A stretch of 64,000 nucleotides of DNA, taken from contig NZ_JADWDC010000016.1 in assembly GCF_020640915.1 (NCBI RefSeq), positions 16,282-80,281 on the forward strand. Direction: 5' to 3'. How positions within the stretch are numbered: position 1 is the stretch's first letter; each line of letters begins with the position of its first letter. The stretch comes from Waterburya agarophytonicola KI4 (GTDB lineage: Bacteria; Cyanobacteriota; Cyanobacteriia; Cyanobacteriales; Xenococcaceae). The notes under the pieces were generated by a model. The model made no database searches. It was not told the origin of the DNA and saw only the letters and a list, made by a program, of their open reading frames with translations. Of this stretch, positions 8,626 to 17,737 are shown one piece after another. The translations under genes and the position numbers were made by a program.

Positions 8626-9189
8626 ATGTTTCAAGTAAAAAACAAGAATGATATTCTGGTTAATTACCGTTCTGGAATAAGACATTTTCCTCAAACAATT
8701 TTAACGGCAGTTAACTTGACGGGTACTAATCTAAAGCAGATTAATTTGGATGAGTCTAATTTAATTGAAGTCAATTTGAGTAATTGTAATCTAGAGAGAT
8801 CGAGTTTTGTGCGATGTTGTCTTTGTTTATCTAATTTTCAAAGCTGTTATTTGAAAGAAGCTAATTTTCAACAAGCAAACCTAGAGCTAACTAATCTTGA
8901 AGGAGCTAATCTTGAAGGAGCTAATCTTGAAGGAGCTAATTTACAACAGGCTAATCTCAAGGAAGCTAATCTCAAAGGAGTAAATTTCAAAAATATTCAA
9001 TTAGATGGTACTTGTTGTGTCGGTGCAGTCTATAATCGTAAAACTATTTTCGATCCCAACTTTAATCCCCAAGCAGTAGGAATGATTGCTGAAATAGTAG
9101 ATTCATCATCTAAAGAAAATCATAGTGCTGTCCAAAAAATATTTTCTTGGTATCGCTCCTCAAAATTAAATGTAGAAACTCAAGACTAA
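8626..9189 (+). CDS. pentapeptide repeat protein
   Basis: A 187-residue protein whose residues ~25-125 are A(N/D)Lxx pentapeptide repeats, which fold as a right-handed quadrilateral beta helix. The best repeats, ANLEG in tandem, are encoded by three identical 15-bp units (8896-8940), showing recent slippage expansion. A non-repeat C-terminal part has the wording often found after such helices in cyanobacteria (FDPNFNPQAVGM). There is no signal peptide, so it is likely cytosolic. Function unknown; a link to DNA mimicry, as in gyrase-protecting relatives, is not supported here. Confidence 0.88.
   Translation: MFQVKNKNDILVNYRSGIRHFPQTILTAVNLTGTNLKQINLDESNLIEVNLSNCNLERSSFVRCCLCLSNFQSCYLKEANFQQANLELTNLEGANLEGANLEGANLQQANLKEANLKGVNFKNIQLDGTCCVGAVYNRKTIFDPNFNPQAVGMIAEIVDSSSKENHSAVQKIFSWYRSSKLNVETQD
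8896..8940 (+). repeat. three perfect 15-bp coding repeats
   Basis: The unit CTTGAAGGAGCTAAT occurs three times head to tail inside the pentapeptide gene, encoding LEGAN each time. Neighbouring pentapeptide units use different codons, so this block is a recent expansion. Confidence 0.9.
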
Positions 9190-9203
9190 TATGCAAAAAA
9201 GTT

Positions 9204-9229
9204 GGGATTAGGTCAAATAACCTAATCCC
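9204..9229 (-). terminator. terminator between convergent pentapeptide gene and desA
   Basis: A perfect 10-bp stem (GGGATTAGGT with ACCTAATCCC, 6-base loop). Read leftward it is followed within a few bases by a T run, so it best serves desA, but the stem could also stop transcripts from the pentapeptide gene. Confidence 0.8.
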
Positions 9230-9273
9230 CAAAACTGATTCTTTATCTTCGGAAGTTGCAAAAAGTAAGATGC

Positions 9274-10332
9274 TTATTGCTGACTCAATAAGCGATATTT
9301 TTCAATACTTTGATAGTTATCTTGTTCTTCATAAAGATGACATACCTTGGTGACTTTTTGAACCAATTCCCAGTTAAAAGTACAATCAGGATAAAGATAT
9401 TCGCCCCAATTTTCTACTAGACTATTGTGAGCTTGACGTAGGTTGTACCAAGGAATAGCAGTAGTGACATGATGGGGAATATGTACGTTGATATCGTGAC
9501 AGAGAAATTCTACCCACCAAGGATACTTACAATTCACAGTACCAGATAACTGGGCGCGAGCTTCATTCCATTCTCCTTCCCCCTTAAAAGGAATTTCAGG
9601 CATAGTGTGATGGAACATCGTAAAAGTACTCATCCAGAAATGATATACCAGAAAAGGCATGAGCCAGAACTTAATCAAACCTGTAATTCCTGTGGTGATA
9701 ATTAAAGCAGGGAAAGCGATCGCCATAGCAGCCACAACCAACAACACAGAAAAACGAACCTGCTCTCTTTGTTTCCCTTCAAATTGACTCCAGTTGAAAT
9801 GCAATTTTGCCCAGTGAGCGATCGAACCCATCCACCAAAACCAACCCCGCATTCTGCGATAAAACCATTTTAAAGCAGGAGAAGCATTGTCAAATATTTC
9901 GGTAGTAAAAGGAGTCCAGGTATTATCTTTATCTAGGTTATTAGTATACTTGTGGTGATGATTGTGCAAAATACGCCAAGCATGGAAAGGATATGCTAAT
10001 GGCAAGGTTACTATATGTCCCACAAGGTCATTTAGCCAAATACGATTGGAGAAAGAACGATGACCGCAATCGTGAGCAATGACAAAAAATCCTTGTAAAC
10101 TAGTTCCTAGAAATATCCAAGCAAAAGGCAATAAATACCAAGGAGAAACGGCAACTGTCCAGTAACCCAACACAACACAAACGGCGTTGATTGCTACTTT
10201 AGTCCAAGCTTTGCGGGGATTTTTGACAAAAACTTCCTTGGGTAATGTATTGATCACATCTCTCAGCTTTACGCTATCATCCAACTGTTTTGGCTGAGAA
10301 GAAGTCAAGGTTGGTGGGGATACTGCTGTCAT
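9274..10332 (-). CDS. desA: acyl-lipid omega-6 (delta-12) fatty acid desaturase DesA
   Basis: A 352-residue membrane di-iron desaturase. All three histidine boxes are present: HDCGH (about 90), HNHHH (about 124) and HIPHH (about 288), with hydrophobic spans between them. The N-terminus (KLRDVINTLPKEVFVKNPRKAW) and the C-terminal HNSLVENWGEYLY region match cyanobacterial DesA, which puts the second double bond into oleate bound to membrane glycerolipids using ferredoxin. It matters for cold tolerance and thylakoid fluidity. It is monocistronic, with a strong terminator and a 398-bp upstream region shared with a divergent GST gene. Confidence 0.93.
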   Translation of the reverse strand: MTAVSPPTLTSSQPKQLDDSVKLRDVINTLPKEVFVKNPRKAWTKVAINAVCVVLGYWTVAVSPWYLLPFAWIFLGTSLQGFFVIAHDCGHRSFSNRIWLNDLVGHIVTLPLAYPFHAWRILHNHHHKYTNNLDKDNTWTPFTTEIFDNASPALKWFYRRMRGWFWWMGSIAHWAKLHFNWSQFEGKQREQVRFSVLLVVAAMAIAFPALIITTGITGLIKFWLMPFLVYHFWMSTFTMFHHTMPEIPFKGEGEWNEARAQLSGTVNCKYPWWVEFLCHDINVHIPHHVTTAIPWYNLRQAHNSLVENWGEYLYPDCTFNWELVQKVTKVCHLYEEQDNYQSIEKYRLLSQQ

Positions 10333-10730
10333 AAAATTTGTTTAATGAGTGAAATATTTATACTTTTTGGTATCTTGCGGACGATTTTGCCAAACAGTTT
10401 GCTTTGCTTATGGTCTTGAAAAAGCATTTTGAAAAAGCATTTTGTATGCAAATAAAAGCTCAACCACCTACAAAAAGCAAGCATGAAGAGTAAATATCCA
10501 ATCTCTAGCAGCAACAGCAAGTTAGTCCACAACTGCTAAGGAAATATTACAAGATATGGCTTTTATTTCATAATCCTTAATATTTATAGCATAGTTATGG
10601 ATCTTGTAAAATTTTGATGTTTTTTTTATTTACTAGTTCCTTTCCTTTGATCAATGTCGATGGTTTGTCTAATTAGGAAAATTTAGAATTAAATAGTTTA
10701 TTCTGTAAAAAAGCGATCGGGAGAAAAATT
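10333..10730. other. 398-bp divergent intergenic region between desA and GST
   Basis: AT-rich control region. The only clear structure is a tandem duplication of GAAAAAGCATTTT at 10418-10443. A HIP1-like GCGATCGG sits just before the GST start. No promoter can be assigned with confidence. Confidence 0.5.
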
Positions 10731-11282
10731 TTGAAACTATACGGCGGCGCAAGAAGTAGAGCTTCAATCGTTCAGTGGTATTTGGAAGAATTATCTATAC
10801 CCTACGAATTTGTCTTACTAGACATGGCTACAGGGGAACATCTTAAGCCAGAATATTTGGCGATTAACCCGATGGGTAAAGTACCTGCTCTTGAAGATGG
10901 CGAGGTAAAACTCTGGGAATCTGGAGCAATATTACTATATCTGGCAGAAAAATACGGCAAAGCAGGAACTTCAATTGAAGAGAGGAGTATTAGAGAGCAA
11001 TGGGTACTATTTGCTAATTCTACTCTCTCTACGGGATTATTTATCGAAGCTAGTCGAGAGAAAGATGTACCCAGGTTGCTCACCTCTTTATCCAAAATCT
11101 TAGAGCAGACTCCATATATTTTGGGATCGGAGTTTACAGTAGTTGATGTGGCGGTAGGTTCAATTCTGGCTTATGTGCCAATCATGCTGCCCATCGATCT
11201 CAGTCCTTATCCAATAATCGTAGATTACATCAAGCGGATGAATCAAAGACCAGCTTTTGAGAAAACAATTGGCAAGCGATAG
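10731..11282 (+). CDS. glutathione S-transferase family protein
   Basis: A 183-residue GST. The N-terminal thioredoxin-like domain (1-77) has YGGARSRASIVQWYLEEL, a cis-proline context INPMGKVPALEDG and the glutathione-binding ES pair in LWESGAILLYLAEKYG. A shorter all-alpha C-terminal domain has the conserved FTVVDVAVGSILAYV. Translation starts at TTG 10731, preceded by GGGAG; no in-frame ATG is nearby. Substrate unknown. It is slightly short for a GST because the helical domain is compact. Confidence 0.85.
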   Translation: MKLYGGARSRASIVQWYLEELSIPYEFVLLDMATGEHLKPEYLAINPMGKVPALEDGEVKLWESGAILLYLAEKYGKAGTSIEERSIREQWVLFANSTLSTGLFIEASREKDVPRLLTSLSKILEQTPYILGSEFTVVDVAVGSILAYVPIMLPIDLSPYPIIVDYIKRMNQRPAFEKTIGKR

Positions 11283-11320
11283 ATAGTTGAACAGTTGGAA
11301 CTTTAGTTCAAAAATAATAA

Positions 11321-11348
11321 GCACCCAATTTATAGAGTTCCTGGGTGC
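11321..11348 (+). terminator. possible terminator hairpin after the GST gene
   Basis: GCACCCA pairs with TGGGTGC (7 bp). A second small hairpin (TCAGCC with GGCTGA, 11361-11384) follows. Neither has a clear T run, so termination is a weak inference. Confidence 0.35.
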
Positions 11349-11530
11349 CGTATTTATATATCAGCCTTTTATACTGGTGGCTGACGGGCTTTATATAAAT
11401 AAATGTAACTAACTTTCTTAAGAAATGTTGAATATTTATATTTTCTTAAGATTTGTCTTGAATCCTTGCTAGTGGATGTTGGTTGTTTAGAGTCACTACG
11501 ATAAGGGGTAATTTATTTAGAGAAAATATT

Positions 11531-11947
11531 ATGGCGATTATCAATACGCGCCGTAGTCTAATTTTTATTTCCTTATTAGCGATCGTTCCTTTGGGATTAT
11601 ATTCTAAAGTTTATATGGGAATAGCCCAAACCTGGGTACATGATTATTCAGGGGATGTACTGTACGAAATATTGTGGTGTTTGGTTATTTTTTGGTTCGT
11701 GCATTCTCCCAAAGATGTTAAACAGCTAAAAAATATCGCCTCTAGAATTGCTTTGTGGGTATTTGCTGTTACCTGCGCGATCGAAATTAGTCAATTATGG
11801 TTTCATTTAGTACCCCCAATATTGCGATCGCATGTAATTTGGAAACTATTATTAGGTGCGGGTTTTGCTTGGTGGGATTTTCCTCACTATGCTTTAGGAT
11901 CTTTGATTGGCTGGTGGTGGATTTATTCAATTGGGAGGATCGAGTAG
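11531..11947 (+). CDS. DUF2809 membrane protein
   Basis: A 138-residue integral membrane protein with four hydrophobic segments. It has the DUF2809 hallmarks: an N-terminal helix then GDVLYEILW, the central helix with CAIEISQLW, and the terminal FAWWDFPHYALGSLIGWW. The function of this family is unknown. The ATG at 11531 is chosen because it directly precedes the first helix; an earlier in-frame start at 11483 would add a charged stretch not seen in the family. Confidence 0.85.
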   Translation: MAIINTRRSLIFISLLAIVPLGLYSKVYMGIAQTWVHDYSGDVLYEILWCLVIFWFVHSPKDVKQLKNIASRIALWVFAVTCAIEISQLWFHLVPPILRSHVIWKLLLGAGFAWWDFPHYALGSLIGWWWIYSIGRIE

Positions 11948-12025
11948 TAATCGCTGTATAGATAAAACATCTCTTGTCTATTTCATCCTAGAATTAATTT
12001 TAAATAAACACCGATCGCGCCAAAG

Positions 12026-12616
12026 ATGTTAATTATGGTTAAAACTGCTTCAACTATGCTGGCTTTGGGTACTGTTGCGCCTCAGTTTGAGTTACCCGAC
12101 GTAGTTTCTGGAAATACTATTACTTTAGATACTTTTAGCAATGAAAAGGCATTATTAGTAATGTTTATTTGTCAGCATTGTCCTTTTGTCAAGCACGTTC
12201 AAACTGAATTGGGTAAAATTGGTCGAGATTATCGCCAACAAGCTTTAGGCATAGTCGCCATTAGTGCTAATGATGTAGCTAATTATCCCAATGATTCTCC
12301 TGAAAAACTCAAGCAAATGGCAGAAGAATTAAACTTTAACTTTCCTATTTGCTATGACGAAAGCCAATCAGTAAGTAAAGCTTATACCGCTGCTTGTACT
12401 CCTGATTTCTTTTTATTCGATGGGAATAATAAACTGGCATATCGCGGTCAACTAGATGATAGTCGCCCCAGTACAGATATTCCCGTCACTGGTCAAGATT
12501 TAAGAAAAGCGATCGATCTCGTTTTGGGCGGGTTAGCAGTTGATTTTACCCAGAAGCCTAGCATTGGCTGCAATATTAAATGGAAGCCAGGAAACGAACC
12601 CGAGTATTTTGGCTAA
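12026..12616 (+). CDS. thioredoxin-fold redoxin (AhpC/TSA-like) with CxxC
   Basis: A 196-residue thioredoxin-fold protein. It has the peroxiredoxin-like opening LGTVAPQFELPDV, the redox motif CQHCPFVKHV (CxxC at about 50-53), a central VAISANDVANYPNDSPEKL, the cis-Pro region TPDFFLFDGNNKLAYRGQLDDSRP, and a C-terminal PSIGCNIKWKPG in which the Cys may be a third redox centre. Relatives are annotated as thioredoxin family proteins of unknown partner. A start at 12026 or at the second ATG (12035) is equally plausible. A hairpin follows at 12685-12706. Confidence 0.88.
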   Translation: MLIMVKTASTMLALGTVAPQFELPDVVSGNTITLDTFSNEKALLVMFICQHCPFVKHVQTELGKIGRDYRQQALGIVAISANDVANYPNDSPEKLKQMAEELNFNFPICYDESQSVSKAYTAACTPDFFLFDGNNKLAYRGQLDDSRPSTDIPVTGQDLRKAIDLVLGGLAVDFTQKPSIGCNIKWKPGNEPEYFG

Positions 12617-12684
12617 TTACCACGGAAAATGTCGATAAACTGCTGTAATTAACCATTGGGTATATCCTTTTTTGACTCGATCGC

Positions 12685-12706
12685 TGTAGGCTAAAAAAAG
12701 CCTACA
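12685..12706 (+). terminator. hairpin between the redoxin gene and the RTX esterase gene
   Basis: TGTAGGCT and AGCCTACA form a perfect 8-bp stem with a six-A loop, ending 18 bp before the next start codon. It has no downstream T run. It could be a weak terminator or an attenuator for the esterase gene. Confidence 0.4.
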
Positions 12707-12724
12707 ATATCATCCTAGTTAAAA

Positions 12725-14239
12725 ATGGGAAGTATTTCTTCTATCTATCAGCAAATATCAAACCATATTAAAATTATAGATCTACAAGATGATGAAGGGA
12801 TTCTCGAAACAATCTCTTCCGATAACAACACATCAATTCTCAACAGAGAACTATTAGTTTCCCTTAATGCTGAATCTCAAGGCACTTTATTTGTTCCTTT
12901 TTTGGGTCAATCTAATGCCGAGCATATGAGCATAATTTACGATCCTTATCAACCAGGATCTGTCGCCAACGAAACTTCAGGGGCGATCGTTTTAGATCTA
13001 GACTTAACTAACTTAACGGGTAGCAATGTTGTTACTAGCGATGCGAGAGAAACCAATTTTGCAGTTGGCGGTAGTAAAGTTAATGGAAATGCCTACTATC
13101 AAGATCCTGAGTATATTTGGTGGTATCCCAATGAAAATCGACCAGGGGGAGCATTACTACAAGCCGAACAAGGATTAAAACAATGGTTGATTGATGGAGG
13201 AGCGCGATCGACAGATGAAATCGCGATTGTTTGGTCTCAAGGAGAGTCGGATGTGGGAGATATTACTCCTAGCGATCCTAGTACCAAAGAAAAGTATAAG
13301 GAGTCTACTCTAGCAGTTTTTGATTATCTCAAAAATAATTTGGGCTATGATAATGTCACTTTTTATCTCGTCCCTACTGGTCGTTTTCAGTCAGAAGGTG
13401 GGTTTAATGTGGGCTTGAATCCCCAAGAAATTGATAGCATCAATCAAGGTACGGCAATAGTCCGCAATACTCAATCAGAAATTGCCTTGGAAAGAGATGA
13501 CGTGCAATTAGCACCAGATTATTCTGACCTAAACATGGTTTACGAAGAGGGTCAAATATATGGTGGAAGCTATGATCTAAGTTACGATCGCTGGTCTAGG
13601 GATTTTTGGCATCTGGGTCATGATGGGTTAAAGGTTAACGGCAGTCGTCTGGCTCAATATATAGCCTTAGATCGAGGACAAAATAACGTTATTAGTTTTA
13701 CTGATTCTTTTGGCAACCCTGCTGAGTCTATTTCCTTGAGTCGGGATGGAATATTAGACCTCAACATAGCTGAAAATTCCAGTCAGGGAGTTATTCGGGG
13801 TACAGATAACCCAGATGTTATTGTTGGCAGTTTGGGGGTGGATGAGATTACAGGAGGCGTTGGTAATGATGTAATTATTGCCAGTCAAGGAATTGATACT
13901 CTCACTGGTGGTGCGGGTAGGGATATCTTTTTTTATGATTCTTTGGTTTATGAGAATCTTAATGCTGATGGCGATCGCATTGTGGATTTTGAACTTGGTA
14001 GCGATCGCATCGATCTTGCCGAACTTTTAAATGTTGCTGGATATAGGGGTAACGATCCGATTGGAGACGGCTATGTGGTAGTTAATTGTCAAAGTGAAAC
14101 TAGCCTCGAAATTTTATTCGATGCCGATGGTGTGGGAGGGCAAACCGCCAATACCTTAGCTATTTTAGAAAATATTGACTCCCCAGGATTTCAAAACGAT
14201 CTCGGCGATCGATTTGTGTTTATTCCCACAGAATATTAG
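12725..14239 (+). CDS. secreted SGNH/sialate-O-acetylesterase-like protein with RTX tail
   Basis: A 504-residue protein. Residues ~55-320 resemble the SASA/SGNH esterase fold: the nucleophile block FVPFLGQSNAEHM, the middle block IVWSQGESDV, and the late HLGHDGLKVNGSRLAQ carrying the probable Asp/His pair. Residues ~355-440 are RTX-like: GGVGNDVIIASQGIDTLTGGAGRD, then a DRIVDFELGSDRID block that often precedes type I secretion signals. There is no N-terminal signal peptide, consistent with type I export. It may remove acetyl groups from extracellular polysaccharide (inference). A type I exporter is not in the window. Confidence 0.8.
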   Translation: MGSISSIYQQISNHIKIIDLQDDEGILETISSDNNTSILNRELLVSLNAESQGTLFVPFLGQSNAEHMSIIYDPYQPGSVANETSGAIVLDLDLTNLTGSNVVTSDARETNFAVGGSKVNGNAYYQDPEYIWWYPNENRPGGALLQAEQGLKQWLIDGGARSTDEIAIVWSQGESDVGDITPSDPSTKEKYKESTLAVFDYLKNNLGYDNVTFYLVPTGRFQSEGGFNVGLNPQEIDSINQGTAIVRNTQSEIALERDDVQLAPDYSDLNMVYEEGQIYGGSYDLSYDRWSRDFWHLGHDGLKVNGSRLAQYIALDRGQNNVISFTDSFGNPAESISLSRDGILDLNIAENSSQGVIRGTDNPDVIVGSLGVDEITGGVGNDVIIASQGIDTLTGGAGRDIFFYDSLVYENLNADGDRIVDFELGSDRIDLAELLNVAGYRGNDPIGDGYVVVNCQSETSLEILFDADGVGGQTANTLAILENIDSPGFQNDLGDRFVFIPTEY

Positions 14240-14268
14240 AAATAAAACCCAGATTTTATTTTTTTATT

Positions 14269-15204
14269 TTAATGCGATCGCCATTTGCGTCTGATTTCAA
14301 AACAACTAATTAAAATTAAAGCGATCGTCAGAGGCAGCAAAAAGCGAATTGCTCGATATACTAATAACGATCCTAATATGTCTGGGGTTGCTAAAGTTTT
14401 GGGTAGTAAAAAAATAATTACGGTTTCAAATACTCCCAATCCTCCTGGGATATTGCTCATAATTGATGCGGTCATTGCTAATAGATAAATATCAAAAATA
14501 TCAAGATAGGACTTGTGGAGATAATCAGGAGTTAAGCAATATAAGATTGCTGCTGCTAATGCCCAATCTAAGGAGAAAAGGAGTATTTGAGCCAGAGATA
14601 TATTCGGTCGTGGAAAATAAAATATTTTATGTTTAATTTTTAAGCGTTTTCTTTGACAGCAAAAATAGAAATAAATTCCGACTAAGGACAAAGCCACAAT
14701 TCCTATGGAACGAATTATTACTAAATTAAAATTTAAAGGATTGGGGAATTCTAGAGGATTAGTAACAAAAGTAATTCCAGTTAAAGTTAATACCCCCAAC
14801 CAAAAAGTTATATTACCTAAAGCAATAATTTTGGCAATATGTTTTGCTGGGACGCCCCAAAGAGAATAAAAACGATAGCGAATTCCTCCACCAATTAATA
14901 AGGTAAATCCCGTCGTGTTGCTAACAGCATAGGTAATAAAAGTAGTAAACAGAATTCGCTTAATATCTAGACTATATTTTAAAAACCAAAAAGCAATTAC
15001 ATCGTAGCTACTAATAACCAAACAACCCAGAAAGCCAAATCCTAAAGCACAAGCAAGCTGGCGATCGCTAATTTGGGATAAACTAGTTAAAATATCTTGA
15101 GGATTATAACGAGCTAATTCTTGATTGAGAATACAGAAGGAAAAAGCTAACAAAAAAAATCCCAAAGTGGGATAAAGCCAAGAAGTCAGGCGATCGCGAT
15201 TCAT
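14269..15204 (-). CDS. flippase-like/lysylphosphatidylglycerol synthase transmembrane family protein
   Basis: A 311-residue polytopic membrane protein with about eight hydrophobic segments. It matches the UPF0104/LPG-synthase transmembrane family: an early loop with SQISDRQLACALGFGFLG, the central NTTGFTLLIGGGIRYRFYSLWGV block and the late SNIPGGLGVFETVII motif. The catalytic domain of MprF is absent, so only a membrane or flippase-like role is suggested. Its ATG overlaps the stop codon of the upstream GDPD gene by one base (TAATG), so the two are probably translationally coupled and may act on the same lipid. Confidence 0.82.
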   Translation of the reverse strand: MNRDRLTSWLYPTLGFFLLAFSFCILNQELARYNPQDILTSLSQISDRQLACALGFGFLGCLVISSYDVIAFWFLKYSLDIKRILFTTFITYAVSNTTGFTLLIGGGIRYRFYSLWGVPAKHIAKIIALGNITFWLGVLTLTGITFVTNPLEFPNPLNFNLVIIRSIGIVALSLVGIYFYFCCQRKRLKIKHKIFYFPRPNISLAQILLFSLDWALAAAILYCLTPDYLHKSYLDIFDIYLLAMTASIMSNIPGGLGVFETVIIFLLPKTLATPDILGSLLVYRAIRFLLPLTIALILISCFEIRRKWRSH

Positions 15205-15893
15205 TAAATTGGTTGATGATCGTTAAAGATATCGGGATAATTAGTAAAAATACCATCTACGCCCAACTCTCTCATTTTACTAATATCCTGGGGTTTATTA
15301 ACCGTGTACGCCCAAGCTTGCAAATTTTCCTGATGTACGGTGGCGACCAAGTTGGCATCGACATAATCTAAATTACTAATAACTATATTTGCTCCCAATT
15401 CATGAGCTATTTTAGTATATTTCCAAGGTAGACCATAAAATAATATTCCTGTTTCTATTTTTGGTTCAATTGTCTTGATTTGATTCAATTCATAGTGATT
15501 AAAAGAAGAAACTAGGAAATCACTATAAGACCATCCTAGATCAATATATTTTAAAATTGTATCGGCAGCCAATTTAGCTGTATTGTTTCCTTTTAATTCA
15601 ATATTAACTATAGCCTGTCGATCTACCGCGTTTAAAACTTCAACTAGAGTAGGAATTTGTTGTCCTTTTCCCGCATCGAGGGTTCTTAAATAAGCAAAAC
15701 TATAATTTTCAAGGTATCCTGTACCATTAGTAGTGCGAGATAAATCGCGATCGTGTATTACTACTAAGCGATCTTCGACGTTATGAACATCGATTTCAAC
15801 TGCATCTACCCCCAACTCTAGAGCCTTTGCGATTGAAAGTAGAGTATTTTCAGGTTCGTGTCCCATCGCACCCCGATGTCCAATACACAGCAT
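15204..15893 (-). CDS. glycerophosphodiester phosphodiesterase
   Basis: A 229-residue TIM-barrel GDPD. Catalytic and metal residues are visible: HRGAMGHEPENT at the N-terminus, DAVEIDVHNVEDRLVVIHD (Glu, Asp and the second His) and VNIELKG. Such enzymes split glycerophosphodiesters into an alcohol and glycerol-3-phosphate. There is no signal peptide, so it is cytosolic, unlike the secreted GDPD module at 40982-45466. It forms a TAATG-overlapping pair with the flippase-like gene downstream. Confidence 0.9.
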   Translation of the reverse strand: MLCIGHRGAMGHEPENTLLSIAKALELGVDAVEIDVHNVEDRLVVIHDRDLSRTTNGTGYLENYSFAYLRTLDAGKGQQIPTLVEVLNAVDRQAIVNIELKGNNTAKLAADTILKYIDLGWSYSDFLVSSFNHYELNQIKTIEPKIETGILFYGLPWKYTKIAHELGANIVISNLDYVDANLVATVHQENLQAWAYTVNKPQDISKMRELGVDGIFTNYPDIFNDHQPI

Positions 15894-16135
15894 AATTTAA
15901 GTAATAAGCAATAAGTAAGATCTATCATAGGTGATTAGTGTATAAGCCGATGTCTATCCCATAACTCAGTCAGGAAAGGTTTTATCACAAACTCTGGAAC
16001 AAGAAGCGATCGCTAAAATTGCCCTCAATCAACAAGCATAATTTCAAACAAAGAAAGCTAACTTTGACGATCGCTTTCAACGTTATTATGATTAATTTGA
16101 ATTTTTAAAAACATTCAATTGCGATCGCATTTATA

Positions 16136-16642
16136 GTGTTCAAATCATTCTCTATTTTTTTGTGTCTAATCTTCTTATTCGCCTGTAGTCCTAACCAAGA
16201 AAAAACTAATCTATATTCAGGTAAAGTCAGGCGAGTACTTAGCGGTCAAACTATTGAAATAGCTTTTACAGAAACATACCAAACTGCAACAGTCAGAATT
16301 ACTGGTATTGATGCACCCGATTTACGCCAGTCTCCTTGGGGAAAAACAGCCAAAGAAAGATTAAAAGAATTGGTAATAGGTTTGCCCGTCAGTATAGAAA
16401 CTGATAACTTAAAAAGCGATCGCTTTAATCGCCTAAATGCCCATATTTGGCAAGATAAAACCCTAATTAGCGAAAAGCTAGTTCAAGAAGGTTGTGTCCT
16501 GGCAAACATAGAATATCCCCATTCATATAGTAAGCTGCTTATAGACGCTCAAGAGTATGCTCGCCTGATGGGTTATGGAATATGGAATCCTCAGCAAGCA
16601 TTACGGCAAACTCCCAATCAATTCCGTTCAAAGATTAAATAA
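16136..16642 (+). CDS. staphylococcal nuclease-like (SNase) lipoprotein
   Basis: A 168-residue protein starting at GTG 16136, with a lipoprotein signal (hydrophobic LFLFAC lipobox, Cys at about 17). The OB-fold nuclease domain spans ~30-150: RITGIDAPD (Arg35 and Asp40 equivalents; the Glu43 equivalent is Asp), SDRFNRLNAHIW (Arg87 equivalent) and LVQEGCVLANIEY. The Glu-to-Asp swap in the general-base position could reduce activity but is only one carbon shorter. It is probably an envelope-anchored thermonuclease. Its stop overlaps the start of the next gene (TAATG). Confidence 0.85.
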   Translation: MFKSFSIFLCLIFLFACSPNQEKTNLYSGKVRRVLSGQTIEIAFTETYQTATVRITGIDAPDLRQSPWGKTAKERLKELVIGLPVSIETDNLKSDRFNRLNAHIWQDKTLISEKLVQEGCVLANIEYPHSYSKLLIDAQEYARLMGYGIWNPQQALRQTPNQFRSKIK

Positions 16643-17469
16643 TGACTCAACCTACCCAAGAACAACTGCAAATTTTCTTAGATGTCGCTACCGAATCAGT
16701 TTTGGCTGCGGGTGCAGTATTGAAAGATCGCTGGGGTAAATTTAATAATGTTCGAGAAAAAGGTCGTCAAGGAGATTTAGTTACTGAAGCTGATAAACTA
16801 GCCGAAGTAGAAGTTTTAAAAGTACTCAACTTACATTTACCAGACCATCAAATCTTAGCAGAAGAATCTGGCGCATTGGGCAATGCGGATAGTAAATATT
16901 TATGGGCGATCGATCCTCTAGATGGTACGACCAATTACGCTCATGGTTTGCCCTTGGTAGCTACTTCTGTCGGCTTGATGATTGATGGAGTTCCCACCGT
17001 TGGTGCAGTTTATAATCCTTTTAGCGACGAACTATTTCGTGCTGCTAAGGGTTTGGGTGCAACGCTCAATCGTATTCCAATTCAAGTATCTCAAACCAAA
17101 GAATTGAGTAAAAGCCTCTTGATTACTGGTTTTGCCTACGATCGCAGAGAAACAACCGATAATAATTATGCTGAATTTTGTCACATGACTCATTTAACTC
17201 AAGGAGTTCGTCGCTTGGGTTGCGCCTCGATGGATTTAGCAGGGGTAGCTTGTGGCAGACTTGATGGCTATTGGGAGAGAGGAATTCAGCCTTGGGATAT
17301 GGCAGCAGGAATTGTTATTCTAGAGGAAGCTGGAGGTCTGGTTACGGCTTATGATGGTAGCCCCCTCGATATTAGTTCGGGTCGTATTTTAGCCACAAAT
17401 AATTTGATTCACCAGAGTTTAAGTGAGGCTTTATTAGCTACTCCCGATCTAGCAACTTGGAAAAAATAG
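16642..17469 (+). CDS. suhB: inositol monophosphatase family protein
   Basis: A 275-residue Mg2+/Li+-sensitive phosphatase. All core motifs are present: EAD near residue 50, AEESG (about 74), DPLDGTTNYAHG (about 93-104) and WDMAAGIVILEEAGG (about 217-231). Likely substrates are inositol-1-phosphate or related sugar phosphates. It is translationally coupled to the SNase gene by a one-base overlap, although the two activities have no obvious link. The gene symbol follows the general family name and does not imply a ribosome-biogenesis role. Confidence 0.85.
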   Translation: MTQPTQEQLQIFLDVATESVLAAGAVLKDRWGKFNNVREKGRQGDLVTEADKLAEVEVLKVLNLHLPDHQILAEESGALGNADSKYLWAIDPLDGTTNYAHGLPLVATSVGLMIDGVPTVGAVYNPFSDELFRAAKGLGATLNRIPIQVSQTKELSKSLLITGFAYDRRETTDNNYAEFCHMTHLTQGVRRLGCASMDLAGVACGRLDGYWERGIQPWDMAAGIVILEEAGGLVTAYDGSPLDISSGRILATNNLIHQSLSEALLATPDLATWKK

Positions 17470-17737
17470 GATGGCGATCGCTTTGAATGTTGTTAATAGA
17501 TCCTCTGCATAAGTAACGAAAATCACTCGTAGTATTATTTAGACAACGTACTATAAAAGTAGTTGTAAAATTTTGTATATAAATGGCAATTTTTTAGATT
17601 ATACCTAGTCCATATATAACAATCACTTGAAGTTTTCCTAAGTGCTTTATACTACCTCTTGGAGTTCTATAAAACTGCTTTAATATTCAAAGTAATACAT
17701 ATTATTAAATTCAAAGCCTACACTACCTAATTGAAAT

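Noticed and set aside
9147..9353. Rightward frame overlapping the end of the pentapeptide gene and the end of desA
   Set aside because: It spans the terminator and two genes in other frames.
10329..10532. Leftward 67-codon frame just upstream of desA
   Set aside because: No ribosome site, unlikely composition and no recognisable domain; it occupies the desA control region.
15946..16041. 31-codon open stretch (VYPITQSGKVLSQTLEQEAI) between the GDPD and SNase genes
   Set aside because: It reads like protein but has no start codon and no family that I recognise; too short to call a pseudogene.
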